Positions 22,901 through 22,915 of a stretch of DNA of 22,915 nt are shown piece after piece. A model generated the notes under the pieces. The model did not search any database and had not been told where the DNA came from. It saw only the letters and a list, made by a program, of their open reading frames with translations. Numbering within the stretch: position 1 is the first letter of the stretch; the number at the start of each line of letters is the position of its first letter. Both the position numbers and the translations under genes were made by a program. Source of the stretch: Cyanobacteria bacterium UBA2855. GTDB lineage: Bacteria; Cyanobacteriota; Vampirovibrionia; Gastranaerophilales; Gastranaerophilaceae. The stretch covers positions 6,834-29,748 of the forward strand of contig DEFJ01000031.1 of assembly GCA_002350725.1 (NCBI GenBank), written 5' to 3'.

Positions 22901-22915
22901 TTCTAATGGAGTGTC

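Noticed and set aside
1..22915. CRISPR array, insertion sequence, prophage or toxin-antitoxin module
   Set aside because: I found no regularly spaced repeats, transposase, integrase, phage structural genes or recognisable toxin pair.

Overview
The window is AT-rich, densely coded bacterial DNA with operons on both strands. The best taxonomic clue is a gene at 16015-16989 that resembles LdpA, an iron-sulfur protein otherwise known from cyanobacteria. It lies alongside flagellar genes (FliJ, a FliK-like protein, a FlgF/FlgG-like protein), anaerobe-type enzymes (a 2-hydroxyacyl-CoA dehydratase activase-like protein), and no photosynthesis genes. I infer a flagellated, fermentative, non-photosynthetic relative of cyanobacteria (Melainabacteria/Vampirovibrionia, possibly Gastranaerophilales). 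Gene content suggests this placement; no phylogeny has been run.

Layout. 1-226 is non-coding and holds two nested inverted-repeat structures. secA (284-2920) follows, then a flagellar cluster fliJ - fliK-like - flgG-like (3063-5342) with overlapping genes. A reverse-strand operon (8247 down to 5403) encodes a DUF374-type acyltransferase, a nitrilase-family amidase and the peptidoglycan enzyme PBP4/DacB. Divergent from it is a secreted glycine-zipper protein (8356-9519), followed by a coiled-coil protein (9678-10205). A reverse-strand block holds the proteostasis operon tig-clpP-clpX (14795 down to 11513), followed by a membrane-anchored HELIH metallopeptidase (11435-10344). From 14796 to 15683 there is no large gene: it holds a 49-codon ORF, two adjacent tRNA-Arg genes (CCG and CCU anticodons), and several hairpins. 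Then come a small secreted protein, the LdpA-like gene with an aldolase-like partner, the dehydratase-activase-like gene, uridine kinase (reverse), a 35-codon ORF, rpsU, a small zinc-ribbon protein with cytidine deaminase (reverse), a low-complexity coiled-coil protein, and a PilZ (cyclic-di-GMP) protein running to the right edge.

How the genes connect. SecA exports the signal-peptide proteins (DacB, the 387-aa protein, the 87-aa protein). Trigger factor, ClpP and ClpX form the usual folding and degradation set. The FliJ/FliK/FlgG-like genes, with the PilZ protein further along, point to motility under possible cyclic-di-GMP control. Uridine kinase and cytidine deaminase are both pyrimidine salvage enzymes.

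The signals most worth a second look are: (i) tRNA-Arg(CCG) appears to swap the near-universal G19-C56 tertiary pair for A19-U56, while its neighbour keeps G19-C56; (ii) three genes have a strong -10 box ending 6-7 nt before the start codon and no Shine-Dalgarno sequence, so they look leaderless, whereas most other genes here have clear Shine-Dalgarno sequences; (iii) the LdpA-like/aldolase/activase neighbourhood in a non-photosynthetic context; (iv) GC-rich folded intergenic elements at 13-121 and 15504-15599. I see no CRISPR array, insertion sequence, prophage or rRNA gene.
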